Shown here one piece after another: positions 1-11,831 of a stretch of 64,000 nucleotides of DNA; positions within the stretch are counted from its first letter, which is position 1; every line of letters begins with the position of its first letter. Made by a program: the position numbers and the translations under genes. The notes under the pieces are model-generated. The model did not search any database, was not told the DNA's origin, and worked only from the letters and a program-made list of their open reading frames with translations. Source of the stretch: Diphasiastrum complanatum (Eukaryota; Streptophyta; Lycopodiopsida; Lycopodiales; Lycopodiaceae); assembly GCA_029204225.1 (NCBI GenBank), contig CM055097.1:43256858-43320857 (forward strand). Direction: 5' to 3'.

Positions 1-14
1 TAAGTGTTGGCCAA

Positions 15-991
15 ATGGTAGACAATGGTTTCAATGTTGATTTTGCTTCAAATGAACGTTTCATCAAGAAGAAGGGTAAGATAGTGGCTAAGGGCACTAG
101 ACTTGGCAAACTTTATAAGTTGGGTGCATTTGTGGATACTAATGTTGTCATGTTGGCTAAGAAGAGCAAGATACTTTCACTTTATGGCACAAAAGACTTG
201 GACATGTCAACTCGGGTTCCATGGAGGCTATGATCAAGGAGGAGTATGCTTTAGGCCTACCAAGGTCTATTGGGAAGGAAAACAAGGTTTGTGAAGCTTG
301 TGCTTTATCTAAGGCACATAAGAAGGTGTTTCCTAATTCCATCACAAAGTCATCTCATCCTCTTGAACTCATACACTCGGATGTGCATATTGCTGGCACC
401 AAATCTAATGGAGGTTCATTCGTGTTTTTAACCTTCATTGATGACTACTCAAGATATTGTTGGATGTTCTTACTTTCCTTCAAGTCTCAAGTATTTGATA
501 CTTTTGTAAAGTTCAAGTTGTTTGTGGAAAAGAATCATAATCATAGCATCAAGATTCTTAGAAGTGACAATGGTGGAGAACTCATCTCCAATGAGTTCAA
601 GGCTTTTTGTGAGGAGGAAGGGATCAAGAAAGAGACTTTTTGTCCTTACACTCCTCAACAAAATGGAGTTGCTGAAAGAAGGAATAGAACATTATGTGAA
701 TGTTCTAAGGCTTTAAGATTGGATGCTTGTTTGCCCAAATCCTTTTGGGGTGAATCTCTTGTATGTGCAAATTACTTGATGAATAGGGTGTCTTGCAAAG
801 CAATTGAAGGCAAAACTCCTTATGAGATGTTGTACGGAAAGAAACCCAATCTTAATCACTTGTTGGGTGTATATGTTATGTGCATGTGCCATTGGAAACA
901 AGAACCAAGGAGGATCCATCTTCCACAAGAGGGATCATGCTTGGATATGCAAGCTCAAGCAAGGGCTACAAAATCTATCTCCCATCCTTGA
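15..991 (+). pseudogene. copia A pre-integrase and integrase
   Basis: Two overlapping frames (15-233 and 221-991) encode the GAG-pre-integrase region and integrase core, with a frameshift between them. Visible marks are the CEACALSKAHKK zinc-binding tail, FIDDYSRYCWMF around the first catalytic Asp, LRSDNGGE around the second, and YTPQQNGVAERRNRT carrying the Glu. Integrase inserts the cDNA copy into the host chromosome. After about 880 the reading frame is wrong, and the true frame continues in the ORF that starts at 880. Confidence 0.92.
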
Positions 992-1932
992 ACAAATTTG
1001 TTGTTTCAAGGGGAGTTATATTTGATGAACATAATATGCATGTGCTTGAAGAAGGCTCAAATGCTCCAACAATCAAGAAGAAGATGGCCGAGGAGCAAGA
1101 TCTTGATTTTGAGGAGTATCTCATGGAGGAGCAAGCACCAAACCCACATATCACACCAAGGAGATCTTCAAGGGAAAAAGTGGAGCCATCAAGGCTCACA
1201 TATCAAGGCAAAGGGCAGCAAGCTGAGGGTATCTCATCCACTTCTTATGCTTTATCTAGTTTTGAAGAACCATCTAATGTTAAAGAAGCATGGAACTCCA
1301 AAGAATGGTATAAAGCTATGTTGGATGAGTATAATGCCTTGATTGAGAATGAAACTTGGTTGCTTGTTGATAGACCTCAAAGGAATGTAATAGGATGCAA
1401 GTGGGTCTTCAAGCTTAAGTTGAATGAAAATGGGAGTGTTAACAAACATAAAGCAAGATTAGTTGCAAAAGGTTATGCTCAAGAGAGAGGGATAGACTAT
1501 GAGGAAACTTTTGCACCCGTGGCCAAGATGGTCACAATAAGGCTAATCATTGCACGTGCATCACATTTTGGATGGATCCTATGTCAAATGGATGTCTCTA
1601 ATGCCTTCTTGAATGGTTTTTTGGAAGAGGATATCTATATGGAGCAGCCACAAGGGTTCATCAAGCATGGAATGGAGAACAAAGTATGTCATCTCCAAAG
1701 AAGCATCTATGGCTTAAAGCAAGCCTCGAGATCTTGGAATTCAAGATTACATTGCTATCTTATTTCACTTTCTTTTGTTCAAAGTGAATATGATCCCACT
1801 CTTTACATTGATTTTGATGATGTTGGTATTGTACTTTTACTCATTTATGTAGATGAAATCATCATTAGTGGAAATAGTGTCGATGGTATTGAAAAAATCA
1901 AGAAAGATTTATCCTTAGAGTTCAAGAAGTAA
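880..1932 (+). pseudogene. copia A reverse transcriptase (RVT_2)
   Basis: The frame starts with the integrase C-terminal zone (MHVPLETRTKEDPS, LGYASSSKGYKIY) and runs into the RVT_2 domain: [52 protein letters not shown] and YGLKQASRSWN. The catalytic box reads YVDE instead of YVDD, so the second catalytic Asp is lost. The frame stops at 1932 after FKK. The roughly 40 codons that normally link the palm to the connection region are missing and the next recognisable block is VNYAQSLLKKFKM, so an internal deletion is likely. Confidence 0.92.
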
Positions 1933-1933
1933 A

Positions 1934-2676
1934 CTATGCTCAAAGTCTTTTGAAGAAGTTTAAGATGGAAGAGTTCAAAAGTGTTGACACACCAATGGAG
2001 CAAGATGTAAAAGTGTCAAATGAAGATGAAAGATCCTTCATGGACATCACTTTGTTTAGGCAACTTATAGGGTCCTTAATGTGGATCACTATAACTAGAC
2101 CAGATCTTAGCTTTAGTATATGTAGGTTGAGCCAATCCATGCAAAAACCATTGAATATGCATTGGAAAAAGACTAAGAGGATTCTAAGATACATCTCGGG
2201 TACATTGGATTTTGGGATTCTATATAGAGGAGATGTGATTACTAATTCAGATTTTGCAGGGGACAAGAGGGATAGGAAATCAACAACTTTCATTGGAGAA
2301 GGTGTGGTTTCATGGCTTTCAAAAAAGCAAGAAACTATATCTCTATCTTCAATCGAGGCCGAGTACAAAGCTTTGACAACTACTACAAAGGAGGTACTTT
2401 GGATCAAGAGATTATTGGTGGAGCTAAAGATCATCACCAATCATCTACAATGACAATATATTAGCCCAACACCTTGCATCTAACCCAATCTTCCATGCAA
2501 GATCTAAGCACATTGAGATATGCCATCACTTTGTGAGAGAAATGGTGCAAGCCAAGGAGATTGCTTTGGAGCATGTTCCAAGCAATGAATGTGTAGCTGA
2601 TCTACTTACTAGACCACTTCAAAAGACATCTTTTATGAAGTTCATATCATCACTTGGAGTGATTAGTAAGCAATGA
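1934..2676 (+). pseudogene. copia A RNase H and C-terminus
   Basis: This is the continuation of pol after the deletion. It contains SVDTPMEQ, FRQLIGSLMWITITRPDLSF, DFAGDKRDRKSTT, VSWLSKKQETISLSSIEAEY and TTTKEVLWIKRLL, the usual copia RNase H signature. A frameshift at about 2450 moves the last part (HLASNPIFHARSKHIEI, VADLLTRPL) to another frame, which ends at a TGA at 2674. RNase H would degrade the RNA strand during reverse transcription. Confidence 0.9.
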
Positions 2677-2704
2677 TTGAACCAAGCTAGATAGTGAGGA
2701 GGAG

Positions 2705-3279
2705 TGTTAAAAATTCACAATTCTAGCTTGACTAGGTTTGGTCATATGACTTGTAAATAGTTAGATGGTCATGATGTGGCTTGTCACACATGCCAAATAG
2801 CATAGGATTCCATTCATAAGGATGTTCTCAATTCGACCTAAGTGATAGAACCTTTGGAATGAGTCCAAATCCTGCTTAGATACAAGAGAGAAAAAGTAGG
2901 AGCTATTTTTGATAATTTTTGCATTATTGAGGGATCTCCGAGATTCCAACCCTAACTTGGTAGGGATGAAAGATCCACCAAAATTAGCATTAGAAATGGA
3001 TTTAGGGCTACTCATACCTGCCCAAAACCATGATGAATCATGTATATATAGGTGACGATCTCTCACCAAAATCAATCAAGCAATTTCATGATTTTTCTCT
3101 CATATTGGTGCAATTGCTCTCTATGTTCATAATTCTTTGAGTTCTTGTGATTCCTAATCATTATAAGATTGAATTTGGGTTTGGTGTACAGTGCTCAGAT
3201 CGTGGGAGGTCGTACTTTCACACTTGTGAAGGCTTCTTCAAGGATTTGGGCCATTTAGTGAGGTGCTGTAATGTTTACA
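2705..3279 (+). repeat. 3' LTR of copia A
   Basis: A purine-rich stretch (GTGAGGAGGAG) after the pol stop is followed directly by TGTTAAAAATTC, a normal copia polypurine-tract/LTR junction. A TATA-like stretch (TGTATATATAGG) lies near 3040. The right end is set at TGTTTACA (3279), an imperfect inverted match to the start. The left end is well supported; the right end is a guess. Confidence 0.6.
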
Positions 3280-3408
3280 GGACATAGGGTAGAGTTTGGT
3301 TCAAACACATATAAAAAAAATTATACGACAAATGGAGTCCTTGCACTTGGAAAAAGACAAAGATATCTATATAGGCTCACTCATTGTTACTTTGTGATTG
3401 GTCGTGCT

Positions 3409-3615
3409 TTAAATAACTCGGTCTTGATAGAGGAAAAACTGATTTGGCATTAGAATGTCCCATACTTCTTTCAAAGTTTGGGCTTCAAATACATGGCCGA
3501 TTTTGGTATCTAATATATTTAGAATGATTAGCGCAAAAGCTTTACCATCCTTCAATTTCCATTTGGAGATGGTTGTGTCATCTACATCGGGTTTGATTTC
3601 AAATGTCTGTGACAA
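3409..3615 (-). pseudogene. copia gag N-terminal remnant (element H)
   Basis: The translated fragment contains PDVDDTTISKWKLKDGKAFA and a following EVWDILMP, typical of the N-terminal UBN2-type part of copia Gag. It closely resembles the gag start of element K at 38934-39143 (PETDDTTISRWKLKDGKAFA). The fragment lies 3' of a minus-strand primer-binding-site remnant at 3837-3848, so it belongs to a decayed minus-strand copia element. About 220 bases of leader with no other feature separate the two. Confidence 0.75.
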
Positions 3616-3836
3616 CCTCCCATAATTCCTTGGCCATTAGCATAGTTTTCATCTTAAATTTCTATAAACAATAATTTCAGCTTGTCTACGATGAGACTAG
3701 CCATGTGGAAATAGTCTGTTAATAGTTAGAATGATCTATCAGTGACTTTTAAATGAAAACAAATATTTAGATATATTATCAGAACAAGAAAGCAATCATT
3801 CTATCAATTTGATATAATCATGATTCGTAAATGCAA

Positions 3837-3848
3837 GCTCTAATGCCA
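3837..3848 (-). other. degraded primer binding site (element H)
   Basis: On the minus strand this reads TGGCATTAGAGC, two changes from the initiator-Met tRNA site TGGTATCAGAGC used by the other copia elements here. It directly abuts a TG-starting sequence at 3849, as a PBS abuts its LTR. Confidence 0.6.
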
Positions 3849-4429
3849 TGTTGAAGAAAAGCGAGACTGTGACTATGAAGCGAAAATTGTCGGAAAAAAA
3901 AAAAATCTGAGTCGGGTCGGAGAACGATCCATTTCCTCTGTGCAATGAACTGTGCCTATCATATTTGAACTCAAAATATTTATGAGTTCTACTTGATCCT
4001 AACTTTGAAATCATAAGGATCTATACAATTGATTTCATAGACACACACAAATTCATTTATGCGCAGAAGCAAAAGGAAAGATCAAGAAACATTCAAAGTA
4101 TTCAGCATTCACATTCAAATAGTTAAGATCAATCTATGAATTATAAATATGCAAAAATAGACGCAATAGAAATTATATAATGACACAAGACGATTTTTCT
4201 TGGAATAACTTTATGAGAACACAAGAGAGTGTACAAGGCATTCAATCTATTGATGTATGTGTATTTCGGCATCTATGTGCTAAGCTTATTTATATCTATA
4301 CAATCTAATTACAAGGCATGATTAAAATAATGGATTAGTCCATAATGACAGTCATGAGCCTCATGGTGATTGCACGTCATTGTCTGTCTGAACTACCTGT
4401 AGAATATCCGTTAGAGATGTCTTACGTCA
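3849..4429 (-). repeat. putative 5' LTR of minus-strand copia H
   Basis: The sequence is bounded on the left by TGTTGAAG next to the degraded PBS and on the right by CA at 4429, just before the LTR of element F. It contains a TATA-like stretch near 4285-4300. No partner LTR is in the window, so the right border is tentative. Confidence 0.4.
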
Positions 4430-5091
4430 TGTGAAAAATTGTCAACTAGTTTTGTTAGTTTTGTTGGTCTATTGGCATTTTTGGAGGCCAACTTGAAATC
4501 TCAACTTAAAGATAGTTTCATATTTGTCAATAAGGGCCTAAATAGTGGATTTAGTATTTTTGACAAGTAGATAAGTGGATGAGGTCGGATTTGGACCCAT
4601 TCTAATTGGCTAATTTTGGTACATTGCATCTAGACTAAATTTTCTAGGTTTTTGATGAAGAATCTAGAAGTTTCCAAATCAGGTCAAGTTTTGGGCAAGT
4701 GGTCAAATGACATTTTGGAAGCTATAATAGATATATTTGCATGGAAAAATAATCATCATAGCTTCTTTCTTTGTGGAGAATTCATCTCTTGTGTTTTTAT
4801 GTCCATCTCATGTGTTTCTCTCATGATATCTTGGTTTTCTATGTGTAGAATGCTGATTTCTTGGTAGATCTTGGATCCACACGTGTGAAGTACTATATTT
4901 TACTGCTTCTCTATGGACAGAGACAGTAGTAAGTCATATCTAAGTGTTTATGATCAAATATTTGTGTATTTCTAAGTTCTAGCATGCATAAAGTAGTGAT
5001 TTCTATCTTCTAGCTATTTCTAGATGTGCAACCAAATTGGCCCAAGATCTTGTTGATCCACTAATGTGTTTTGGATCTATATTTTTTCACA
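4430..5091 (+). repeat. 5' LTR of copia F
   Basis: It begins TGTGAAAA and ends TTTTCACA, a perfect 8-base terminal inverted repeat, immediately before the PBS at 5092. Its length of about 662 bp is ordinary for copia. No second copy is in the window. Confidence 0.7.
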
Positions 5092-5102
5092 TGGTATCAG
5101 AG
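5092..5102 (+). other. primer binding site, initiator Met tRNA (F)
   Basis: TGGTATCAGAG immediately follows the LTR end CA. It is complementary to the 3' end of plant initiator Met tRNA, the usual primer of copia elements. Confidence 0.85.
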
Positions 5103-5674
5103 TAGGTTGCAGGGAAATCTAGAGGTGGATTTGAGGGTGGAATGAATTCTATGTGGATTTGGAGGTGTTTCTAGCTCAAATCTTGTAAATTCAAATATAG
5201 AGTTTGGATCTTTGTGATCTTAAAGTCAATCTAGGTCAAAATACTTGTAGATAGCCGATTTTTGAAACCACTTACTGGAATGTGGAGACAAAAATTGCTC
5301 ATGATTGTGGATGGTAAATTCCATTAGATGAGATATCTAGATTCTAGCTTTTGCATATAGATTTTGCTTGATCCAATATTTTGCATTTTTGGTGAAACTC
5401 TAAATTTGATAGGATCTCTTGATTTTCAGGTTGTTGTACTTTTCAAGAGTGTGTTTCAATCTTAGGTGCTGGCAAAAGTTCGTCATATTGTGTTTAGATC
5501 TATTGTGATCAAGAAATCAAGATTTTAGGTGCTAGGATTTGCTAGAAAGAGAAAAATGAGAGGCTAGATTGTTTCCATATCTTTGTGATTTCTTCTTGAG
5601 TTTCATTTTTTGATTTTTAGGGGAGTGCTTAGTGAATTGGAACAAGTTCAAAGAGAATATCAAATCATTGCAAC

Positions 5675-6172
5675 ATGGCAACCTCAAATGGCTTCATGTC
5701 GGAAGGTGAGGATGAATCTCTGCTTGAGATGAATGATTTGATGGATATTGTTGTATGTGTGGAGAGACCTTTGGCACCACAAGATCAATTGAGGTATGAC
5801 AAGAGGGCAAAGAAAGCTCTACATGTGATCAAGATGAATGTGACTAATGAATCTCTCAAGAAAGTTGGTAAGTGCACAACATCAAAGGAGGCTTGGGATT
5901 CTTTAAAGAAGCTTTATGAATCTAAGTCTACATCTGGAGTTCTAACTCTAAGAAGAAAAATATTTTCTTGTATTCAAAAGAAGGATGAAGGTGCTCATGC
6001 TTTCAAGTTGTTCTTAATGGCTTATTGGATGATCATGCTAATCTTGTTCAAAATTTTGCTATTCAAAGTACTTTGCCAAGTATGGTGGATTTGCAAGATA
6101 TCTTGGTGAATAAGGAGTTTAGGCTTCTATCAAGAGCATGATTCCATTTCTCAAGTTGGAGAAGAGGAGGCT
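5675..6172 (+). pseudogene. copia F gag
   Basis: The frame opens at ATG 5675 (MATSNGFMSEGEDE). It shows the Gag core pattern of copia capsids: RYDKRAKKALHVI, SKEAWDSLKKLYE and LRRKIFS. At about 6000 a frameshift throws the frame into hydrophobic nonsense ending at 6109. The correct frame resumes with EFRLLSRA before 6173. Gag would form the particle that packages element RNA. Confidence 0.85.
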
Positions 6173-6498
6173 ATGTTCTCAAGGGACAAGTTCAAGGGCA
6201 AAGACAAAAGCAAGTGGTCAAAGGGTCAAGATCAAGGTGAGCCTTCTACTTTTGTTGGCAAGAAGAAAGATAGATCCAAGTTAAAATGCTTTTATTGTGG
6301 AGTCAAAGGGCATTTTGCAAGTGATTGCTTCAAGAAAAAAAGAGATCAAAATGAGAATCAAGGCAATTTCATTTTTGATGAGGATGGTGTTGGTGATCAA
6401 AACTCAAATGATGATGCTAGTTTTATGTCTTCATATTTGCTAACCAATGATGGAGATATTGATCCATGGTGGATTGATAGTGGAGCAAGCTTTCATAT
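6173..6498 (+). pseudogene. copia F nucleocapsid zinc knuckle and protease start
   Basis: A basic stretch rich in Lys, Asp and Ser leads to one CCHC knuckle, CFYCGVKGHFASDC. About 50 residues later comes the aspartic protease site WWIDSGASFHI. The homology stops at 6498. The open frame continues to 6619 only through foreign DNA. Confidence 0.88.
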
Positions 6499-6650
6499 TG
6501 CTGGGGAACGCTGGGTCCGACAACTCAGACCAGGTCGGACAATCGGATCGGGACGATCCTACTACTGCGTGAAGGCAGAGTCCGACGAATTTCTCAGTGC
6601 ATGCACTACTGATAACTAAGTAGGCGAATACAAGAATAAATTAAGAGCTT
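6499..6650 (-). repeat. LTR fragment related to copia K LTR
   Basis: The first bases, TGCTGGGG, follow the broken protease of F. The reverse complement of about 6590-6640 (CGCCTACTTAGTTAT) matches the terminal part of the LTR at 38620-38699. I read it as a minus-strand LTR end inserted into F. The right border is uncertain. Confidence 0.5.
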
Positions 6651-7365
6651 GATTGCGCGGTGGTTGCATGGGACCTAGTAGGAGGGTGCCCTTCTAAAGT
6701 GTCCGTTGAGTTCCCAACTCCCACAAGAAAGGCATTCAAAGAGTCATAGGTTATGGAAGGAGTCTTTTGATATTCCATAAGCCTATGGAGGCTCTTGGAG
6801 ATTCTTTAACTCTCCTAGGCTTCTCTCTCTCTCATTGGATGAGCATGGAACTCCATAGTGCATTGGAGGGGTCCATGGGCCATCTATATGAGGGTAGTAA
6901 GGCGCCCATTGGGAGGGGGCGATCTCTCTTGTTTGCTTTGCTTATGCTATAGTGTTGCTACTAGTGTGTAGAGTGCTTTCTTGTGGTAGTATGCTTAAGG
7001 TTTGGATCTTGCTTATGCTATGGGACATAAGTAGGGTTTGGATCTTGAGAATGCTATGGAGTGTTGTGGTATGCTTGTGATTTGTTTATGGTTAGCAAGG
7101 GGGTGCTAGATAGGTCTTGCTTGGAGCTTGGATCTAGCTATCATTGGGTGGTGAATACTTGAGGCCAGCTTGTTGTCTATATTTTTGTTTAAAGAGTAGG
7201 GACATAGGTGGAGGAGAGATCCTTGGAGGCTTGCAGACCCTTATTTGCAGGTGGAGGCATCCTAGCTTGGAGTTGGGGAGCATCTTGAAGCTTGCAGGTT
7301 GCTTGGAGGACATTTGGAGGCTCTACCTTGGATTTGGAGGACTTCCTCACCTCTACTTGTAAAAG
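6650..7365 (+). repeat. putative LTR of copia J
   Basis: The stretch ends a few bases before a perfect PBS at 7366 and contains a TATA-like CATCTATATGAG near 6880. Short internal repeats built on GCTTATGCTAT and GTTTGGATCTTG lie between 6930 and 7080. The left end cannot be fixed by eye and no second LTR is in the window. Confidence 0.45.
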
Positions 7366-7377
7366 TGGTATCAGAGC
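7366..7377 (+). other. primer binding site, initiator Met tRNA (J)
   Basis: TGGTATCAGAGC is a perfect copia-type PBS in plus orientation. It is the main reason for calling an LTR to its left. No gag follows, so only the 5' end of the element survives. Confidence 0.75.
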
Positions 7378-8636
<1,259 letters not shown>

Positions 8637-8639
8637 GAA

Positions 8640-9110
8640 GCTCAATCTTGATTTTGTCAATCGACATAAATTGTCTTCCGGTAGTCTTGGTTCTTTTACT
8701 TCTTTTTCTGTAGCAAACTCAAGTTGCAAATTCTCAACTAGATCTTTTTCTGCAACAACTTCTTTTGCTTCCAGTTTTGGTTCAGCTCCAAAATTCGTAA
8801 TATTTATGTGTTCCTCTACTTCTGAACTGAGCATAGGCACTGATGAAGCCACTGCTTCCTCCTCTTCTATGAGCTCAATGGGGTTCTGATCACATGGTAT
8901 GTCTGTTGTAGCTACACTTACTGTTTCTTCTGTGTCTATGAAGTTACTAAAGGCCTTATTTTGGTCATTTATGTATGTGGGGTATTTATCCTCCGGAGCT
9001 TGAAGATCTGTTTTATCATCCAAAAATGCATCTATAACATTTTTAGAGAGGTCCTTTATGCTATCATAAACTAGTTTAGATTTAGAGATTAAAATACGAC
9101 GGATCAGCAT
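8640..9110 (-). pseudogene. acidic ORF fragment of unknown origin, next to gypsy DNA
   Basis: The minus frame is open for about 157 codons before it runs into the microsatellite. The product is acidic, rich in Glu, Asp, Val and Ser, with phrases such as IELIEEEEAVASS, and has no motif I recognise. It borders a 60-base piece (9172-9232) related to the leader or gag of gypsy G2 (41455-41525, reverse complement). It may be a spacer ORF of that gypsy family, but this is not shown. Confidence 0.35.
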
Positions 9111-9227
9111 CCATGCTCAACAAGTCCACAAACAACGACAAAAAGCATGGCATGATCGATAATAGAAATCTTTCTCCAGGGTATGTTCCATTCTTACAAA
9201 CCCATGCCCTTCCTAAACAAATTACAG

Positions 9228-9777
9228 TGGCAAATGATGGAGGGCATCGGGACGACGGAAACAAATTAGTCCCATAAGTTAGTAGACACTTATGGAAGAC
9301 CCTCCTTGCCATAAAAGGAGAGGTATTTGCATTGTAAATAACACTTTTGAGATTAAGCTATCTTGCTCTCTATTTTGGAGAATTACCATTCTATTTCATT
9401 TGTGTTCCCTTTGGAAAGGTGCATAGCTTGAGGGAAGGTGCTCGGGCCTTCTCTTGCCTCCTTTTCATCGGTTTTATTGTGGCATGTTCATTATTGCTTA
9501 TTTGTTTAGTATTAGCCGCAATCTCATCTTATTACCCTTCAGGTGTTAATCTAGGATTAGTCTAGTCACCTTGCTAGTTGGGTAAGCGGATTTTCATTGT
9601 TATTAATAAGTAGTTTATTTCCGTTTCGGACACTAGTTGGGTAAGCCTTAGTGCTCTCATTCCTTCATATTTCTGTTGAAGCTTTTGTAGAAACTTAAAA
9701 AGTGGACGAATCTCTACATCCCTATACTACACCCGTAAGTAGATCTAGCCACCGCACTCACTAGAAATACTTCAACA
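9228..9777 (+). repeat. gypsy G-family LTR
   Basis: This is the reverse-complement counterpart of 41699-42236. Shared landmarks in order are CATAAGTTAGTAGAC, CTTATGGAAGACCCTCCTTG, AAAAGGAGAGGTATTTGC, GAGGGAAGGTGCTCGGGCC, CTAGTTGGGTAAGC and ACTAGAAATACTTC. It ends CTTCAACA at 9777. The other copy lies next to a PBS, which identifies both as LTRs. No PBS follows here; the next bases are an RT fragment, so the element has a large internal deletion. Confidence 0.75.
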
Positions 9778-10185
9778 AATAATGACTTGATGGGCATAAT
9801 GACAATGGTAGCATATGGATTAAAAGATGAATGATATATACAAATGAATCAAGAAGAATTAACCAAGCTTTTAGATGTAGGATTCATCTACAAGATGGAG
9901 CACACAGAATGGGTATCGCCAATCGTGGCGGTGCCTAAGAAAAATGGAAAACTTTGAATCTGTGTGGACTACAAGAAGCTCAATGTTGCTACCAACAAGG
10001 ACCATTTTTCCCTATCCTTTACGAAAATTGTGCTAGAAAGGATAGTCGGAACAGAAGCCTATAACTTTTTAGATGGGTTTAGTGGCTATAATCAGATGCA
10101 AATAGCCCCAGAAGATCAGCACAAGACAACATTCTCTACTGAGTGGAGAACGTATGCGTATAAAGTGATGCCATTTGGATTGTGA
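9778..10185 (+). pseudogene. gypsy G-family reverse transcriptase fragment
   Basis: The translation shows HTEWVSPIVAVPKKNGK, a stop, then ICVDYKKLNVATNKDHF, FLDGFSGYNQMQIAPEDQHK and TEWRTYAYKVMPFGL. These are the N-terminal RT blocks of a Ty3/gypsy element. It stops at a TGA at 10183 just before DNA from the opposite-strand element R. The YxDD box and everything downstream are missing. Confidence 0.88.
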
Positions 10186-10189
10186 ACCG

Positions 10190-10877
10190 AATCGTGGCCC
10201 TTCCCTGTACGTGGAAGCCCGACCACAAAATCCATAGATATACTTTCCCACTTTCCGGTAGGAATATCTAAAGGATATAATAGGCCACTAACTTTTAGCC
10301 TCTCTGTTTTATTTAACTGGCACTTAGTACATCTAAGTACATAGGCCTCTACCTGACTTTTCATCTTAGGCCACCAAAATTGCCTTCGAACTAAGTCAAG
10401 TGTTCTTTGTATACCTGGATGTCCTGTGCATGGACTATCATGACACTCATGCAAGATTTGGGCCCTTACAATGTCATTCTCCGGTACACACACCTTTTCG
10501 TTATGAAACAAAATCATGTTTCGAATTAGGAAATCTGTTTCAGTCTTTCCCTGATTCGAAGAATCTTGCAAACCTGAATTGACCCCCGAAAGTACTTGTT
10601 GCCAATACTTTCCAAAAAAAGGATCGAACTCATATAGTCCTTGAAGAGACTGAAACAACTCCGGTTCTATAACAATAAAGCACAACTGATTAATAACCGG
10701 TAACCGACTCAAAACATCCGCTAGAGTATTTTGACTTCCTTTACAATAACGTATAGAAAAATCAAAGATTTGCATTAGCTCATCCCATCTAGCTTGTCTC
10801 CCCTTTAAATCTGTAGCATCACAGAAATATCGAAGAGTCTGATGATTCGTCAAAACTTCAAATCTCGCTCCATACAA
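10190..10877 (-). pseudogene. gypsy R RNase H end and integrase N-terminus
   Basis: The minus frame begins in RNase H (LTNHQTLRYFCD, CKGSQNTLADVLSRLP). It continues into the HHCC zinc domain (HECHDSPCTGHPG and CTKCQ) and the first part of the catalytic core (ESISMDFVVGLPRTGKGHDS). The rest of the core, with its last two acidic residues, is gone. Confidence 0.9.
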
Positions 10878-10999
10878 ATAATGTCGTCAAATTTTCAAGG
10901 AATGAACAATTGCGAATAGTTCCTTCTCATAGGTACAATACCTAGACTGAGCAGGATTGAATTTCTTGCTTTCATAAGTCACAAGATGTCTATCCTGCA

Positions 11000-11413
11000 T
11001 CAAAACGCTCCAATAGCATAATCACTGGCATCGATCTTGACCATAAAAGTCTTATTAGAATCGCCAATGATTAGTATTGGTGCCGACGTGACACTTTCTT
11101 TAAGCAACTCAAAACAATTATTCATATCCTCCGTCCACACCATTAGTGGACTCTTAGCCCTCCGGCTGAGCTTCTTATAGCCTTTCAAGGCCTGGGTAAG
11201 GGGAAATGCCAATCGAGCAAATTGGGGAATATGCCGACGGAAAAATCCTACAAACCCCAAAAAAGATTTGATTTCCCGAACTGTGGTGAGAATAGACCAA
11301 TCAATAATCCTCTGGATACGATCGGCCTCAATCTCCACTCCCCGTTTGAAAATCTTATGCCCCAAGTAGGACAATTCCTTCGCAAAAAAAGTCATACATA
11401 GACTCTTTGGCAA
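11000..11413 (-). pseudogene. gypsy R RT thumb and RNase H start
   Basis: The frame carries FFAKELSYLGHKIFKRGVEI, IKSFLGFVGFFRRHIPQFA and APILIIGDSNKTFMVKIDASDYAIGA. These match the gypsy RT connection and the start of RNase H, with its first Asp in KIDASD. Confidence 0.9.
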
Positions 11414-11820
11414 AGAGCCCTTCTTAGGATGTCCCAGACAATCCTAAGATGCTCTTTATGTTCCGCCAAAGTGTTACTGAACTCTAGGATATCATCTAAG
11501 AATACTACTATGAATCTTTCCAAATATGACCTGAGCAAATCGTTCATCATCTATTGGAAAGTTGTCGGTGCATTGGTCAAACCAAAAGGCAACACCAAAA
11601 ATTCGTAGTGACCAAAGCGAGTTCAAAACCCGGTTTTTGGTATATCTTTTGCCTTAATGCGTATCTGATGAAATCCCGACCTTAGATCTGTCTTGGTAAA
11701 GTACCCAGCACCACCAAGATAATTTATTAGGTCATGCATCCGCGGCAATGGATATCTATTCTTAACGGTTACCTTGTTCAGTTTCTTTACTTTTAATGCA
11801 CTTAAGGTCATTAGGTCCAA
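11404..11820 (-). pseudogene. gypsy R reverse transcriptase palm
   Basis: The N-terminal piece, 11623-11820, reads [13 protein letters not shown] and [16 protein letters not shown]. Between 11404 and 11622, in other frames with stops, lie [16 protein letters not shown] and the catalytic box FLDDIL. At least one frameshift and one stop interrupt the palm. Confidence 0.85.
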
Positions 11821-11831
11821 AGACTAAAGAA

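Larger units (their letters stand above)
1..3279 (+). mobile_element. Ty1/copia element A, 3' part with 3' LTR
   Basis: This is the right-hand part of a copia element that enters from outside the window. In order it holds the pre-integrase region, integrase, reverse transcriptase, RNase H, a short purine stretch and one LTR. The order INT before RT marks it as Ty1/copia. The coding region is broken by frameshifts near 230, 880 and 2450 and by a deletion near 1930, so the copy is dead. The 5' LTR, gag and protease are not in the window. Confidence 0.93.
4430..6498 (+). mobile_element. copia element F, 5' LTR to protease, truncated
   Basis: This is a plus-strand copia 5' end with LTR, tRNA-iMet PBS, about 570 bases of leader without a long ORF (5103-5674), a frameshifted gag, a zinc knuckle and the start of protease. 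It is cut at 6498, within the codons following the protease active site, by unrelated LTR-like DNA. Integrase, RT and the 3' LTR are absent. Confidence 0.85.
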
